From assembly GCA_907164885.2 (NCBI GenBank), contig OU015496.1, positions 163,853,850 to 163,917,849 on the forward strand: a DNA stretch of 64,000 nucleotides. Direction: 5' to 3'. The translations under genes and the position numbers were made by a program. The notes under the pieces are model-generated. The model saw only the letters and a list, made by a program, of their open reading frames with translations. It did not search any database and was not told the origin of the DNA. Below are positions 36,961-49,122 of this stretch, piece after piece (the stretch's first letter is position 1; the number at the start of each line of letters is the position of its first letter). This stretch comes from Dolomedes plantarius (taxonomy: Eukaryota > Arthropoda > Arachnida > Araneae > Dolomedidae).

Positions 36961-39599
36961 AGTTACATATATATAAAAAAAGTGCTTCTTTCCCCCCTAA
37001 GATGTTAAAGGGGATGTTAAGGTCATGGGAGAAAAGAGGGACGGCTCGCAGACATTGACATTACAGCCAGGTTCCAGTTTCCTCTCGCACATCGGACCTT
37101 TTTTAGTATTATTTTTTTTCTCTCTCGTCATTCTTGGCTTTTTGTTTGGAGGAGTTACTTGCGCAGACCTCTCTCTCTTAGGTCCGCAGGAAGTGTCACT
37201 GCTAGAGAAATAACGTGACTCCGAATTCCGATTAAGTTACGCTGAGGTGCTCGTCTGGTTCTGTCGCATGGCCGAAAGCATCCAGAGCAGAGTCAAAAGG
37301 CACGGCTGTTTCCGGGCTCGAAATACATAACGCATAGAACTGCCACAAGTAGCCATGGCTTTCGCAGTGGAAGTTAGTATAATACGTGAAACAGCGATAA
37401 TAACCAGATGCCTTGATAATGTTCGCAAGATTTTTTTAAGCGATAATATTACAATGCTACAAACCTATAAAGTGCAAATATTACAATTTTACAAACGCTT
37501 ACTAGTAACGCTAAATTTATTTATTCGCTAAAACCATCATTTTGACCATTATTTATAGGGCTAAAAAGGGGGAAAGAATTACTACACTTTTCTCTGCCAC
37601 AAGTATTTTGAAATTTCCACCACTTACACACGCGCACACACACACATATATATGCGTGTGCGTGTGCGTGTGCGGTTTCGTCATAATTTACTTTCGTGCG
37701 ATACGCACCTACAAATTTTAGGAAAGAGATAATCAGACCGACGATCAACGTCACCGCGGATAACAGATATGAAGCTTAACCGGATTATTATTTGATTAGT
37801 ATAAGTATTTTGTGTGTGTAATTAAGTGTGTACAAATAAATATTGTAATTCTCTACACTGCTCGTGATCACTTGGAAAGGAAAGACCTCACAAGACCTTT
37901 TAGGTAATACAATATATATTACAACAAAAAGGAGAAATAACATTATCCACTTTCTCTCAGAAGCAATAAACTTCCAGACACAAATAAAACAAGACTATTA
38001 ATACCAAGGTAGAATTCATGAACGACTTCACTAAAAGAAACTCATACCTTTATAAAGTATTGTTGCCTGTATATTTTGCAACAGCAATTTTTAGTTTTTA
38101 CATTTTGTACAGGGTAGGGTGTAAATAAATATTTTGTCGCAAGAAATGTTTTAATTGTATTGCGCCCAATAAAACCTTTACTAACCTCGTCAAGAATGAT
38201 TATCGGCTTCACTTTTTGATCCATACATAAAAAATACACAGCAACACACTTCAATGCCTCCTTTGTAACCAAAATCTTAAGGCAAAAGTACGCGTTTAAT
38301 ATTCTTTAGTTTCCATGCATTAACTAAAGACCTACTAGAATTATAGTTGAGTCGCCTCAAAACTAATTAAAGAGCAATCAATCTGCTACGTTGTTCAATC
38401 TTTTAAACCCGCAATTTAGTTAGGGTGAAGTTCTGTATAGGATGTCACATTATTCTTAGAGTAAGTTATCACTGGGGTAAAACACGCAAGAAATATTAAC
38501 TGCCCGTAATCTGAGCTAGAAAATAATATGGTCAGCTTTCTAATATTCATTCCTAACTCCATATATTCTTAAGTCCATAGTACCTACTTTAACGCTTATA
38601 TGTTTGGGTTATTAAAGGTAGAAGTGCGCAAACTAATTCATACATACATATAAAAATAAATGAATAAATAAAGTACAATAACATTTTTATGTCCGAAATT
38701 CTATAAATAGTAATGCCCAGCACAAGAGTGATTTCGGTGATAACTTGTTCAATAATATTTTAAATTGGAACATATAACACTAATCAGGGAAATACGAAAT
38801 AGTACATATTACTCTCGTACACTTTTACCTATTTTACTTATTTCTGTTTTATAGAGATACTAAAAAAAATTGGCAATCAAAGTAAAAAAAAACGATAAGA
38901 AAGGTCCATTTTTTTCTGATTCATAATTACATTTTTCTCTCTTCACTCTCATATTGGTTGCGAATTTATTGAAATAAAAGAAGTAATCGGTGTATCACCG
39001 TGATAAACTGATTCAACCTTAGATGGCCAGTATCAATTCCCCAACATCTCCAAGTCTGAGAAAATGGTTTCCACCCATGAGAAAAGTATTAGCACCAGAT
39101 CAAGGTCACTTTCTGAGTGGTATAGATTGGGGGGCCCGTTCAGACCATTTACACCTGCTGACCCTGTGGTTTCTTTGCAGACTTGCATGCATCTGCGGCC
39201 ATCAAATTGAACGAACTAATGGTATTCTTTCAGCTTGCACGAAACGGAAGAAAAAAGTCTATATCCTTTCTCCTCTCTCTATATATTACATAAATATGTC
39301 ATTAAGTATTTAGAGAATATCCCAATTTTGTGTATTAATGGGGAAAGAAACAAGGAATGAGTTTGCCGATTTGGGTCACGCTTCATTACCACTAAAAACC
39401 TGAACATACACTGAACAAACACTAAACATAGATTATTAGAGTGCCATAAATTCTCCATTTAAACCTTGTTAAGGGCGATGGAATTAAATGCAAACATTTT
39501 CAACCCAAAATGGAAATTTTTACTAAGGAATTTCAAAACTTTATAAAAGATCATAGATGGTGAGAAAACATCAAATAAGTCCGAGGTGGAAATCAAGAA
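36961..39599. other. No gene seen: non-coding DNA with a Z-DNA-type tract
   Basis: Besides the tract at 37625, a ~33-bp duplication (ATATTACAATGCTACAAAC / ATATTACAATTTTACAAAC) lies at 37445-37500. The frame at 37025-37213 is hydrophobic but unrecognised. Confidence 0.45.
37625..37674. repeat. 50-bp alternating pyrimidine-purine tract (Z-DNA candidate)
   Basis: From 37625 to 37674 every step alternates pyrimidine and purine: a CA/CG part, a short TATATA, then GCGTGTGCGTGTG. The two halves are also roughly inverted copies, so the tract could form a cruciform. Confidence 0.95.
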
Positions 39600-40620
39600 G
39601 ATAGTAAAAAATGGGCATTTGCGTGAGTACTTGGGGTTGGAAACCAACTTGAATAAATTCAATTGTCGATGAAAATGTAAACTGATTTGGCCCATGACAT
39701 AATATGGTTGCTTCTTTCAAACATTAAGTTGTCATAAACAGCTCATACGAGGGCTAATTCAATCACTACAAAATATGCGACACGAATCTTCTATCCGAAC
39801 GTTCTATATCTACTTCAAACTGTCTCATTTATTTTTTTAAATGGAGGTTTTGAAGGTGATATAAAAAATTTCAGGTATTCTCTTCTAATGAAACTACAGC
39901 GGGTTATTAACGTAGGATTACTTATCGTTGCTTACCCTTTTTTTCTTCTTTTTTTTTAAACAATAAAATTCCTACATACGAAGAGGAGGATGAGTGATAA
40001 AGGAACCTTTGAGGGATAATAGTAACGCCATTTAGAAATAATATTCTGCCACTCTTGATTTATAAGTCGCGACGACGGTTATAACGCCTGGAATTTTGCT
40101 TTACCACGGACCGTTATGGAGGAACATAATCCTACGTTAAAAACATATGCATAAGTGGGGATGGAAACAAAGCTGAATAAATTAAGTCGCCGATGATAGT
40201 GTAAATTAATTCGTCAATGGATTACGGTTGCTTCTCTCTTTCAAATATTTTAAAAGAGGGATAAATCAATCATTAGAACCGTGCCTATAAAAACGTTATA
40301 GTTCCTTATTTATATCAAACGACTCTCAACCACTTTTTAGAGGGGGAGTTTTAGAAGATAAGATAAAAAACGGCATTTGCGTTGGAAACAACTCGAATAA
40401 ATTGACGCACCAAAAATATATAAACTAACTATGCTCATGAAATATGTCTAATTTCCATACACACTGATTTCTTACAGAGGGAAAAAAAACTGTGACGACA
40501 ACCGTGTGAATATGCAACATGAATGCCAATAAAAATTTTAAAAGTTTCATCTCTACATCAGAAGTGCCTCAACCATTTTTGTGAGTAAATATTGCTACGT
40601 TGTCTCAACCGGAAATTTAT
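39600..40620 (+). repeat. Diverged tandem repeat, 3 units of ~240-280 bp, split by a MITE
   Basis: The block GGCATTTGCGT..GGTTGGAAACCAACT then GAATAAATTCAATTGTCGATG at 39615-39675 recurs at about 40160 (GGGGATGGAAACAAAGCTGA) and about 40375 (GGCATTTGCGTTGGAAACAA). GGTTGCTTCTTTCAAA recurs at 39707 and 40227. The insertion at 39908-40139 lies between units 1 and 2. Confidence 0.75.
39908..40139. mobile_element. MITE-like insertion with 13-bp inverted ends
   Basis: TAACGTAGGATTA at 39908-39920 is inverted at 40127-40139. A TA duplication fits if the element proper starts ACGTAGG. It separates unit 1 from units 2-3 of the tandem repeat at 39600-40620, which are otherwise contiguous. Confidence 0.6.
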
Positions 40621-40632
40621 TTGGCTGGTTTT

Positions 40633-40745
40633 GGTGCTCTACGGTCATCTTTTACAACATGAGGACTAGTTTGACCAGCTTAAAGCCAATTCCGAAAGGC
40701 ATCAGTTTTGAAGACTGTGGCCCCAGCTACTAGGTGATAACTAAG
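40633..40745 (-). repeat. SINE-like copy A (body only)
   Basis: Read on the minus strand, the order GCCTTTCGGAATTGGC, TTTAAGCTGGTCAAACTAG, TCCTCATGTTGTAAAAGATG matches the bodies of the copies at 45456 and 50734. A tRNA-like head is not evident. Confidence 0.6.
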
Positions 40746-41379
40746 TCCGGTATTATCTCAGACTAACCTAAATCAGGATGGTGGCTTTAGTATCCTCCCC
40801 TCCCCCCCCCCCCAGACACACTGGAATCTAAAAAATGTAAATAAAAAAATTATATAATTCTCATGTTGTATAGGGGAAAAAAGGGTAAATTCCACTAGAG
40901 ATTTCCATTATCTCTCCCCCTGAGGCATCAGGAGATCACTCTTCAGTAACGGGATTCCTTCGCATCACCTCCAATTCAGAAAGAGATTCTGGTTCTCATT
41001 TTGATCCTACATTCTATTCCCTCCCACACATAACGCGACTTTAAGTTGAACCACATGTTGCAAACAAACCACATTTGATCCGTTGGCGAGTGTAGTTTAG
41101 TCACCTACCACTTCATTCGCTAACGAAACACGGGGGACATCTCCATAGATAAGACAATATTCCATTTATGTATATACCCCACAATTCCTCAAATGGACTT
41201 CTAGACCTTTAAATTGTCAAGTGGTTCCAACCTTCTTCTGAGCACGCAATCCGAAATCGAGCCCTTGACCATGCAGGCAAACCCCCAAAAATTAAAGTCT
41301 AACACTTCATCGATCGGGTTGCGGGGGCATCCGCTGTAAGGAATACCGTTTGAGGCCTTCATGTGCTCCGAATACCGCG

Positions 41380-42130
41380 ACACTTAACACTGTACTTAGC
41401 GGGCGGCGGGAGGCCGAAAAGTGAACAACACTGTGAACAAGTGAAACGCGTAACAAAGAAAACGAAATTCCTCTCTCATTAACCCCTTTTAATAATTCCC
41501 GAAGACATTCTTTCATCATTCCCAACTTCGCATAACAACTCAATACCATCAGAGAAAACCCATTTGAGGAGAAGTTTTGCGGAAGATTTCCAGGAAATTA
41601 ACTCCCGGAGAATGGGAGAGAGAAAGAGAGAGAGAGAATGAGTGCCTCGCACGGAGACAGAGGATAAGATGGAGGAGAAGAGTTTCCAGAGAGGCTTGAT
41701 TAATTCTTCTTTCTCGTTTTCTTCGCTCGCTCTTCATTTCAATTTTCTTGGCGCGGAAGTTTTCCAGTGCGTGCACGGCAAACGAGAAAAGATCGCCAGC
41801 GCGCTCGCACACACACAAAGGTGATGAAGGGAGAATGGAAAAGGGGGTGTGGGGCTCCACATCAGGAGCCGTGATTTTCGGGTCACGGGATTCTGATGGT
41901 GGATGTGAGCGTAATGAGCCTCGCGACTTTGCCGGACAAACTGGAACGGGGAATCAGTAAGTCAACAACGATTAATCGGTTATCGCGGGTACTAATCGGG
42001 AAATAAGAATGCCGGGCCTCGCCGCTTTTATGACATTTCTCCGAAACAAAGGCAATTAAGAAACTCCGCTCCAGAGTTTTGCGGTTAATTATGAAAGTTT
42101 TCTCAGCGAAATTTTTACACTTACGGGACA
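41380..42130. promoter_or_regulatory. Candidate enhancer: CpG-richer patch with homeodomain and Sox motifs
   Basis: The left part (41380-41830) is GC-richer with GA/CT-repeat stretches. The right part (41960-42110) clusters CTTTTATGAC (Cdx/Abd-B-like), AACAAAGG (Sox), CAATTAAG and GGTTAATTATGAAAG (Antp-class homeodomain-like) within about 100 bases. No convincing reading frame. Regulatory function is inference. Confidence 0.3.
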
Positions 42131-42596
42131 CTGGTTAAGTGCACACGCAGACATTTGAAATAGGGAACTAGAGATCCAGGGCGCCATTTAGGGAGTGGGG
42201 AAGCAATAATTTGGCTATTCTTACCCTTAAATTGAATAGGCGTATAAGAAAAAAAAAGAAGACAGAAAGGGAACGATAGCCGGAAGTTAATCATGAAAGG
42301 GACATGGTTCTTGTCTCGTAATCGTTACTATTCCAACCTGAAGGTCTAAATTTCGATGCCAGATTTTTTTTAAACTTTTGAGTTTCACTGATCCGACTGA
42401 ATTTTAACCTGACACATAAACTTGAAACTCTGAAAAATTGAGCTCTAACTACAACCACCTTTCTTTTTCACAACAAGAAACACTTCCGAAAAAATTTGAG
42501 TCAAATGGACTCACCGGTCATAACTAAAAGCACTTGCGGGGTAAGCAAAAAAAATTAATTAATTAATTAATCAAAAATAAAATTAAAATAAAATAA

Positions 42597-42633
<37 letters not shown>

Positions 42634-43259
42634 TAAATAAATAATTTAAAAAACCGAACGTAAATAGAAAAAGCGATGCTCAGTTACGCATCACTTTTTT
42701 TTAACTGAATTAATGACAGACAAATTCAGTTTTATCATGACATGGATATAAAAAATTAAGCAGTAGCGATAAAGAAATCAACTAAGAAAAACTGAGAAAA
42801 ATTGACTAAAACCCTCTTTTAAAAAAATCTTAAAAAAAAAAGCTATCCCTTTCGCCATATACTTCACAATTGTCGTGTCACTTTTCTCAACAGAGTATTC
42901 TGAGGACCAGAAATATTTTGCAGGCATCAGTTATAACCTTACTTCCCCCACTGTCTTATAGCCTCCTGTTGTAACGCCACTCTTCTTTTAGACCACATTC
43001 TTTAAAAGAATATTTTCCAAGGACATGAAACTTTTCTGTTGGCATGAATTATAGCCTTAGGTTTATTGCCATTAATAGGCAACTTACGTAAATTACTCAA
43101 GGCTTCCCCATTTATCCGATCCGAAATGCTCTGTTGGCGTGACAATAAATGCCTAAGTCTCTTTTACAAGCGATACATGTCAAAAAAGATACTATTATGT
43201 TACGCTAGATCTCAGAAATCCCTCGATGAGATAAATCACCCGCTGTGTTTCGAATCAGT
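42131..43259. other. No gene seen: AT-rich DNA with microsatellites
   Basis: Only the AATT/AAT microsatellite stands out. Confidence 0.5.
42554..42645 (+). repeat. (AATT)n and (AAT)n microsatellites
   Basis: AATT repeats at about 42554-42571 are followed by imperfect AAT repeats at 42598-42645. Confidence 0.95.
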
Positions 43260-43720
43260 CTGATTCTGAGAAAGAGTTACGCACGCGAGTGGGTCCACTC
43301 TGTTACCAGCGCACCACAGATCGGATCGTGGAGAGAAAGGAGAGAGTGAAGGCGAAAAGCGAGTCACCCATCCCTGCAGAACGCAGCGGGCGAAAACGGA
43401 CACGAGGCCACGCGAGCCGAGCCTTACAAGGAGCCCGGGCTCGGACACTTTGGCCCGAAAGTCAAAAGACGAGGCTAAGAATAGCTGTGTTAGAGTGAGA
43501 GAGAGAGAGAGTTCGGTCGGTGCGAAATGTTGGCCAGATGCCCGCCAGAAGTCGGATCTGCTCCCTTGTGGTCTGTTGCCCAACCAACATCCGTCGCTCT
43601 ATTTGGGGGAACGGGACACACACACAATGAGACGAATGGATGCATGTTACGTGAATCATACGGTTCCCAGACATGGAGGGTCGGTCCGATAAATAAAGAC
43701 TCAGACTGCACTCCTGGAAA
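43260..43720. promoter_or_regulatory. CpG-rich patch
   Basis: GC-richer than its flanks with many CpGs and a (GA)n run at 43495-43511. Several overlapping short frames occur on both strands, which fits composition rather than a gene. Candidate regulatory DNA. Confidence 0.25.
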
Positions 43721-44434
43721 TGTTCGAACGTTCACGTCCATGATCTTCTTCCCTGAGGTTCTTCAACGACATAAGCTTGATGTTGCCAAGGAAGTACTAT
43801 CGCTGCTTTAAGTGCTACCAGACTTAGGGCACTCGTAAACAAACATATAATTTTGAGCAAACATAGTTGCATGATCTATCTATAACTCATCACTTTATTT
43901 TCGCGTTCGAACATTCGCGTGTAGAAAAACAAACAAAGATACCAGCACGTCCATGAAAAAAAGTTCTACGACGAGAACTTGAACATGCTAGGGATGAACT
44001 ATCGTTGCTAAAAGTATTACCAGAAGAAAAAATGCGTTACATATACGCGTATAAAAAGCATTTATCTACCTTATTTTCTACTAAAAACAATCTTTATTAT
44101 ACATTCACAATGTTTTCATTCTGGGTCTCTATTCTACAAATTTCCTTGATAATTAACACATTTGTCCTTTCACAGATTTCAAACGCAAAAAAATTAAAAA
44201 CAGCGACGTCATAAAATAAAAAGTCGCTATAATTTTCCTTTATTGAAAAAAGAAAGTAAAAGGTAATAAAAATCGACGATCTCCACAGAACACGAGGTTG
44301 CGATACAGTTAAAAGAGAGAATGTAGGAAAAGAAGGTTTGTTTGCTAATTAGACTGGTTGGTTGATTCTGATTTGGACAGATAGCCATCTGTTTTAAAAC
44401 GAAAGCTAAACAGACGAGATCTGTAACTTCAAGA

Positions 44435-44523
44435 CCGGATTCGAACACCCCGGCGTAATAATAATCGGAACTCACAGACTCCAGTTCCGATGCCCAGTGC
44501 CCTAGTCATTCGTGCACTGTCCA
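44435..44523 (-). repeat. tRNA-like SINE head (A and B boxes)
   Basis: On the minus strand, GACTAGGGCACTGG (A-box-like, about 44506-44493) and GTTCGAATCC (B box, 44447-44438) are spaced as in a tRNA gene with an insertion. The stretch does not fold into a complete cloverleaf, so a SINE head is more likely than a functional tRNA. Confidence 0.5.
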
Positions 44524-45455
44524 GTACTTGCTAATAAATAACATTTTCCTCAGAAAATGAGTAAATTATATAAAAACCTTATTTTATGAACATTTTTTAA
44601 ATCTTGAATAGATTCCAAGATAGCTGAAAAGGTTAGGGTAACTGAGTCCTCGCTACCGGTCAGCCCAAGAAGATATGCAAGGTGAGGTCAATCGCTCAGA
44701 GACATTCTCTAAAATGTTCTTCCTATCCATAGACTCTGCAGTCAATTGATTTCTGCTTAAGGGCATTTTCTATGTGTTTGCCATCCATTTGGACTTCAGT
44801 ACTACCTCGGCACCTCCGCCACTAAGGTATGTCGGACACTGAAAAAGTGTTCAAATACTAGCATGCTGGTTGTTACATGATTACAAAGTAGCCACGTATA
44901 TCTTTTCTTCATTATTACCAAACGGCGATGTGTTAGGTAATCGGCTACTGCAGTGTGCTCTTCCAGGTAGGCTTAAGCCACTACGCGATCGCAAAGTATC
45001 AAATAAAATGTGCCTCGCGTTGGCACCAAGCCGAATGCGCTATTTCTGATGGCGGCAAACGTGCAAAGCAGCGTGAATACAACTTCCGTCAAGCTACTGA
45101 GGTGAATCACTGAAGGAAAATCGCAACGAGTCAGCGCAGGATTTCCTCGGGCAGTCAAAGGTGAGTCAGACAAGTCGTGTAGGACCCAATCAGATTCTAC
45201 AGCCGAATGTTGAGCTAAGACAAAATCGACGGCATTTCAAAGGCAACAGTTCCATAAGACTGTTCTTAAAACTTTGGCATCAACATCAGTCAGCGGTTAT
45301 GAACGTCGAGACATTTTGAGACACAGAAAAAGCGTTAGCCCTCCCCCCCCCCCCCACACACACACACAAAGGTGGAGTTAGGCAAAGAAAGACGCAGATC
45401 AACCAAGAAAAGAAGACTGCTTTACGAAGAAGAATCTATAAAACGGGGTTGTTTG

Positions 45456-45620
45456 CGAGCGTTACGGTCAATTTTTACAACCCGAGGGCTCAACTGACCG
45501 CGACCTCAGTTAAAAGTGGACTCCGATCGGTTGCTAACACACATGCTAACCGCGGAATTCCAACCGCAGATTTTGGTACAGAAGAGCAACGGTTCAGCCG
45601 TTCGACCACCGTCCGAGCTT
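45456..45620 (-). repeat. tRNA-derived SINE-like copy B
   Basis: Read on the minus strand it has GGTTGGAATTCCGCGGTTAG (B-box-like) and then a body with AGCAACCGATCGGAGTCC, GGTCGCGGTCAG and TTGTAAAAATTGACCGTAA. These align with copies at 40633-40745 and 50734-50895. Confidence 0.6.
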
Positions 45621-45656
45621 TAAAATTTGGATTTAAAAGTAAATTTTAGTACATTT

Positions 45657-45760
45657 CAGAGGCGGAACCAAGGGGAGGGGAGTTGAGGTGAACTCCCCAC
45701 ACCTAAAGGGCAGAAACGCTAACTCACCACAAGTTTCCTCTGAAGTCAAAGTATAGATAT
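45657..45760. mobile_element. Possible truncated hAT terminus
   Basis: CAGAGGCGGAACCAAGGGGA resembles the CAGTGGCGG termini and is followed by G-rich sequence. No matching right end was found nearby. The right limit is arbitrary. Confidence 0.3.
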
Positions 45761-47219
45761 TTTCTCGTTTTTTCCCAAAAAGAATTGACACACTGATGTA
45801 TACACAAACACATTATACACATCTGCGGTGTAATTGATGTCTAGTTTCCTAGCACCCTAGAAACTGGCGCAGAGTAACATTTGAAGAAGGTTCCTCAAGT
45901 TTTTTGGTAATATACGGTAGCACAGATTTTGAGCTCTTTAAAATTGTTTTACATCGTCTACCAGTTCAGTATGTTTATTTCACGAGACTCAGAAATACGC
46001 ATGTTAAGTTGGTGGAAAATTCCCATGGCCCCTGCGGGATATTGCAACACTGCCTGTGAAGCAAAGGCGATATCACCCCCCAATATAAAGAGATCAACTA
46101 TTTTTAATCGTCAGTGCTTACTTCCCTGATCACCCATTACCAGTACTTACTCCGTATAAAGTTGGAGAAAAACTACGGAACTTCTATTCTGTTGACATGT
46201 CTGATACTAAGATTTTCGTCCGCCAATGATACGGGAATGTAGGGATCTTTATATCCCCAATATAAGCTGTTACCAAGCCGAAAAACCAATAGCTGAACTT
46301 GAGCGCGTAATTACAGAAAAGCCAGGTGATAACACAAATGAGTCGGGATTTCGCTGATTTCGCAAAGACATTCGTGAGAAAAAGGGGAGGATGACCTACA
46401 GGATAAAAATGCGGATCCTGACCAGATAGCACCGCGACGTAGTCGACAAAAAGAATTTTTTTTTTTTTTAATCTCGAAACACGTGCTTCCGAAAACACCG
46501 TCCATTGTTTCCCTCCAGGCTTGGGCAAACGATACACAACACTTCACCTTTATCGCCGAGCGCTTTTAACATTTTCCCCCATCTCGCTTGTTTGCTTTCT
46601 TTCTCTCTCTCTCTTTTTTAATTTTTTCCCTCTGGATAGCCACTAACCTTTGAGACTCGGCTTGCTCTTATCTGCTTATTCTTTCTTTATCGACGCATAT
46701 TAATATATATATATATATATATAAATGTATAAATAAGCTGCGGACTTTCACACGTCCGTAACTTAAATGCCTCTCTGAACCTAATAAGAGACAAACCGAT
46801 ACGGGAACCTCAGTTGAACACCTCAACTCTTTTTGACTCCTTCATTTTCTGGAAGCGACAAGTGGGAGACGAAAGAATCTTTTCTGTTTTTTTCAAAAAC
46901 TGAAGTTATTAATAAAATTACTCCAGGACTGAGTGACGAGGTTTGAAAGGCAATTAAACAGTGAAACTAATCATTGTTTAATATAAATCAATATTTAAAA
47001 TAAAAACCTATATAATTTGCTTTTGTCCATTTGGCCACCAATCTCTATTTTATTTGAGCACAGCGCTCTGCTGCGAAAGATACGCGAGTTTGTATATTCG
47101 CGGGGAACATGATTAAACGATTTAAAAGGAGACAGTGGACTTTTTAAAGCTATTTTATTGTATCCTCAATGGATTCTTTTGAAACTAGGTTACTCATCCA
47201 ACATCTTTAAAGCATGAGC
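45761..47219. other. No gene seen
   Basis: A 13-base match to U6 snRNA (CATGGCCCCTGCG) at 46023-46035 is noted but not supported as a gene. A CT-run lies at 46598-46614 and a TA microsatellite at 46702. Confidence 0.45.
46702..46723. repeat. (TA)n microsatellite
   Basis: About eleven TA units. Confidence 0.93.
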
Positions 47220-47291
47220 ATTCTTAGGCGTTTTATCAGGAAGTACTAGAATATCCCAAGACCCCCCCCCCGGATGAGGACGCCACTGGGA
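47220..47291. mobile_element. Possible single hAT terminus (CAGTGGCGTCC class)
   Basis: Read on the minus strand, CAGTGGCGTCCTCATCC is followed by a G10 run, like the left ends of the complete MITEs in the window. No partner terminus or duplication of GGATATCG was found, so this is at best a truncated copy. The left limit is arbitrary. Confidence 0.35.
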
Positions 47292-47591
47292 TATCGTGCT
47301 GAACTCAAGAAAAATAAATTTTATACATAAATTATATTATTTTACGTTTTTACCACAAATATAAAACTATGATTTATTATTTAAAATAATAAGTTCTGTT
47401 TTGTTTCCAAAAAAATCCAAACAAAATTAATATCAAGACCATATAGCGAAAGAGATAATATAACGTAAAAATTCACTGTAAAAGGTAAAATAAACACTCT
47501 TCTTGATTTCGAGGCATAAAACATACTTCTAACGGGACTCGTATCACTCGGTTTCGTTGATCTTCTATATTGGGGAAAGGGGTAAAAATGT

Positions 47592-47621
47592 AATTTTTTT
47601 TTTTTTTTTTGGGGGGGGGGG
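47592..47621 (+). repeat. Adjacent T-run and G-run
   Basis: About seventeen T followed by eleven G. The same T/A-run next to G/C-run arrangement occurs near the ends of hAT MITEs here, so this may mark a degraded copy. Confidence 0.9.
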
Positions 47622-47745
47622 ATTTTTTATGCTTTTTCGGAAAACATTTGAGGTATAACAATTTGATTAAAAAAATGGTACAACAACTTTACCGTTTAAG
47701 CTCCGCATTCAACGGCCGCGTTGATGACAATTAAGTTAACAGTAA

Positions 47746-47857
47746 GGGCCTGTTCACATAGAATCCGTCAAATTTTTAACCAATCATTGACCCACTTAAC
47801 CAATCAGCGCCAACGGAATCTCTAATGCTAACAGACGCATTATATGAGAACAGGCCC
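47746..47857. mobile_element. Tourist-like (PIF/Harbinger) MITE, 112 bp, TAA target duplication
   Basis: The ends GGGCCTGTTCACATA and inverted GGGCCTGTTCTCATA are flanked by TAA on both sides (47743-47745, 47858-47860). GGGCCTGTT and a TWA target duplication are the Tourist/Harbinger signature. The interior holds two CCAATCA motifs. Confidence 0.85.
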
Positions 47858-47860
47858 TAA

Positions 47861-49122
47861 GGATAGAAAAATTAAAAATATTTAAAACGTAATTTTGCTT
47901 CAGAGAAATTGTTCCTTTCTTCTAAGGGGTACTTTATGATTAGCCGTATACAATTGTCCAGCAAGGTATAGATCTTTTGGAAATCAAACAGAACAGCATT
48001 TTGAAAATTTTTTGAAGAATATTAAATGGAACGTTATTACCCAATAGAAAAACGTACGCGGGAACGAAAAAGGGCGGGGGAGGGGGGTGAGCTGGCGTGC
48101 TTGGCGACCGCCAAAATTCAAATTCAGATGGAGAGAGATAGAAGACAAGAATATCACTTTATGTTTGTGCGTGTACCTAACACAAACAAAGAGAAAACGG
48201 ACGTAAACATTGTACCTATATTACATCACATTATACTTATATAAGTTACGCGTAATTATTTCAACAAGTAAAAAAAAAATACACTTAATTAAAGGATGAA
48301 ACAAATAAAAAAAAGAAACTTAAAGAAAAGAATGTTAAACATTCTCGGGGGAAAAAACTGCTGAGAAAACCACAGCATACTAATACTGATGGACGGTACG
48401 CCGTATATTACAGATGAATACGGAAACTGTTTGTCTTAGAGTCATATCGTTCATCTTAATCTACTAAACATTCGCATTTGTAGGAAATATCAATCAATAA
48501 GCATGTCGCTACAAAAGAATAAGAGGTATTAGGCAGCAGAAGCGATCTGAAGGGCAGCAGACCGTGTCGCCATTAGACACGAAAGCCTGACTCTATTCGC
48601 AATTAGCAACACCGGAACTCGTACAACAGTTTTTACGATTCATAAAATCCAAATAAGGCGGTGCCAAAACAAAATACACCCGGGGTGCGCCTATCTCGTA
48701 TCAGATTCGGACTTTAAAACATTGAAGCTGCAAATTCAGACGTCTGTGCGAAGAAGTTGTAAATGTGCAAATATGCGTCAAACGATAAAATTTGAGTAAC
48801 CAACGAAGAGCCCCGATTGAAGAAAAATAATTGTTAAAAAATTACATTAATTTCAATCACTAACAACTATATAAATGCATACTTGAATTTATAAATTATA
48901 AGATGACATATATATACTTGCAATTTATGTTCAGATTTTACTAAGGAAATGAAATCATGTGTAGATTTCCTCGGTGTTTAAATATAAGGGGAGAAAGTAA
49001 TTTCTATATAAAACGTTACATTTCGTTTCCTTAATGTTAAATTTCTACTTTGACAATATCATATATAACTTTTTGTGATATAATATTATTTATATAGGTC
49101 CAAGACGTCAACATAAATAATC
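47861..49122. other. No gene seen
   Basis: A G-rich spot at 48060-48100 and AT-rich remainder; nothing recognisable. Confidence 0.5.

Noticed and set aside
37025..37213. Short frame with a hydrophobic stretch resembling a membrane segment
   Set aside because: No homologue recognised, no splice context, and T-rich plus-strand DNA gives F/L/V-rich frames by composition.
46023..46062. CATGGCCCCTGCG, identical to 13 bases of U6 snRNA, with GTGAAGC further on
   Set aside because: The rest of the U6 sequence does not align and there is no terminator T-run or upstream promoter; at most a very decayed pseudogene.
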